From Oceanidesulfovibrio indonesiensis (lineage in GTDB: Bacteria; Desulfobacterota; Desulfovibrionia; Desulfovibrionales; Desulfovibrionaceae): a stretch of DNA of 64,000 nucleotides. Position numbers and translations under genes: made by a program. Shown here in pieces: positions 63,460 to 64,000 of this stretch (the first letter of the stretch is position 1; the number at the start of each line of letters is the position of its first letter). A model generated the notes under the pieces. That model searched no databases and was not told the DNA's origin. It saw nothing but the letters and a program-made list of their open reading frames with translations. The stretch is from NCBI RefSeq assembly GCF_007625075.1, contig NZ_QMIE01000008.1, positions 62,001 to 126,000 on the forward strand. The letters run 5' to 3'.

Positions 63460-64000
63460 CGAGATTCGTCGCCACGTCCCAGGTTTGAATACGTTTTGCC
63501 GCTTCGCGGACAGCCTTGGACGCGGGGCTGTCCGGCGCGTGCTTCAGAAAGGGAACCTGCTTGATCACAGCCTTTCGCACAGCGGAGTCGTGGGGTATCG
63601 AGCCTAGCAAATCGAGCGAGACGCCGTCCAGAAAGTGGTCGCAGGCGCGGTACAGCCGGGTGAAGACCTCTTTGGCCGCATCCGGGGTCCGCGCCATGTT
63701 CACGAGGATCTTGAAGTGCTCCATGCCGTGCTCCAGCTTGAGCACCTTGATCAGCGCGTAGGCGTCGGTGAGCGAGGTTGGCTCCGGCGTAAGCACCACG
63801 ATGCGCTCCTGCGCAGCGAGATTGAAATAGACGACGTTGTCGTTGATGCCCGCGCCGGTGTCCACCACCAGGTAGTCCACCTTGTCTTCCAGGTAGTCCA
63901 TGGCCTCGAGCAGTTCGAGCTTCTGGCCCGTGGAGAGGGACAGCATCTCGGACACGCCGGAGGAGGCGGGCAGGATATCGAACCCGTAGCCGGTGTCCAG
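63410..64000 (-). CDS. flhG: MinD-like ATPase FlhG/FleN, C-terminal part (5' end outside window)
   Basis: Controls flagellar number and, with FlhF, placement. The frame is open to base 64000, so only the last 196 residues are visible. The ParA/MinD fold is recognisable: YLEDKVDYLVVDTGAGINDNVVYF (Walker B and switch region), VLTPEPTSLTDAYALIKVL, KILVNMARTPDAAKEVFTRL, and LLGSIPHDSAVRKAVIKQVPFLKHAPDSPASKAV, the FlhG-typical ending. The gene overlaps fliA by 50 bp, the standard flhG-fliA linkage. Confidence 0.93.
   Translation of the reverse strand: MDTGYGFDILPASSGVSEMLSLSTGQKLELLEAMDYLEDKVDYLVVDTGAGINDNVVYFNLAAQERIVVLTPEPTSLTDAYALIKVLKLEHGMEHFKILVNMARTPDAAKEVFTRLYRACDHFLDGVSLDLLGSIPHDSAVRKAVIKQVPFLKHAPDSPASKAVREAAKRIQTWDVATNLDGNIKFFWKKLLFQQA

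Overview
The window looks like a chromosome segment of a high-GC sulfate-reducing desulfobacterium of the Desulfovibrionaceae type. I infer this from gene content and not from any database search: flagellar genes (fliM, fliA, fliL, flhG), hypF for NiFe-hydrogenase maturation, a glutaredoxin/ferredoxin-thioredoxin-reductase pair, a DUF3683-type FAD/Fe-S oxidoreductase with AzlCD, B12-regulated metE, and a probable selenocysteine gene.

Layout. 1-7.7 kb: end of a GNAT acetyltransferase, an HlyD-like adaptor, then a surface-glycan cluster of three glycosyltransferases and a large DUF2142-type membrane protein. 8-10.2 kb: fliM behind a sigma-54-type promoter, then grx and ftrB. 10.2-18.7 kb: a fossil transposase fragment and a long minus-strand run (FAD/Fe-S oxidoreductase, azlC, azlD, class V aminotransferase, ruvX, mltG), plus a lipoprotein gene. 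18.7-23 kb: a CobD/HisC-like aminotransferase, a cobalamin riboswitch with terminator, metE and a small unknown gene. 23-31.4 kb: hypF (minus), then a cysteine-cluster protein, PBP1A, a cupin and a MIF-like tautomerase, then a MuiA-like protein. 31.6-36.8 kb: an exonuclease (minus) and a tight redox operon (nitroreductase, MBL hydrolase, a TusA/SirA-like ORF with an in-frame TGA, flavodoxin-like reductase), comF and an MltB-like transglycosylase. 36.8-43.9 kb: an array of hairpins and dispersed repeats, then a signalling block on the minus strand (hybrid kinase, PAS kinase, NtrC-type regulator, pseudo-receiver). 44-53.6 kb: a DUF1786-like protein, then the envelope-biogenesis series lysS, lolC/E, lolD, bamA, skp and fabZ on the minus strand. 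53.7-58 kb: tRNA-Asn, an exported PIMT with a membrane spermidine-synthase-like partner, and a periplasmic rhodanese. 58-60 kb: a strongly AT-rich island with a HEPN-domain gene split by a frameshift at a T9 tract. 60.1-64 kb: a flagellar regulatory cluster on the minus strand (flhG, fliA, fliL and three smaller genes).

Most notable points: (1) the 34182-34406 ORF reads through TGA as a TusA/SirA-like protein with a Cys-Sec pair and has a bacterial-SECIS-like hairpin 11 nt after the TGA; (2) the AT-rich HEPN gene, a defence-gene candidate disrupted at a homopolymer; (3) three copies of a dispersed repeat of about 90-130 bp; (4) a nest of hairpins, several with oligo-G loops, at 36.8-37.2 kb; (5) receivers that lack the phospho-accepting Asp in the signalling block.
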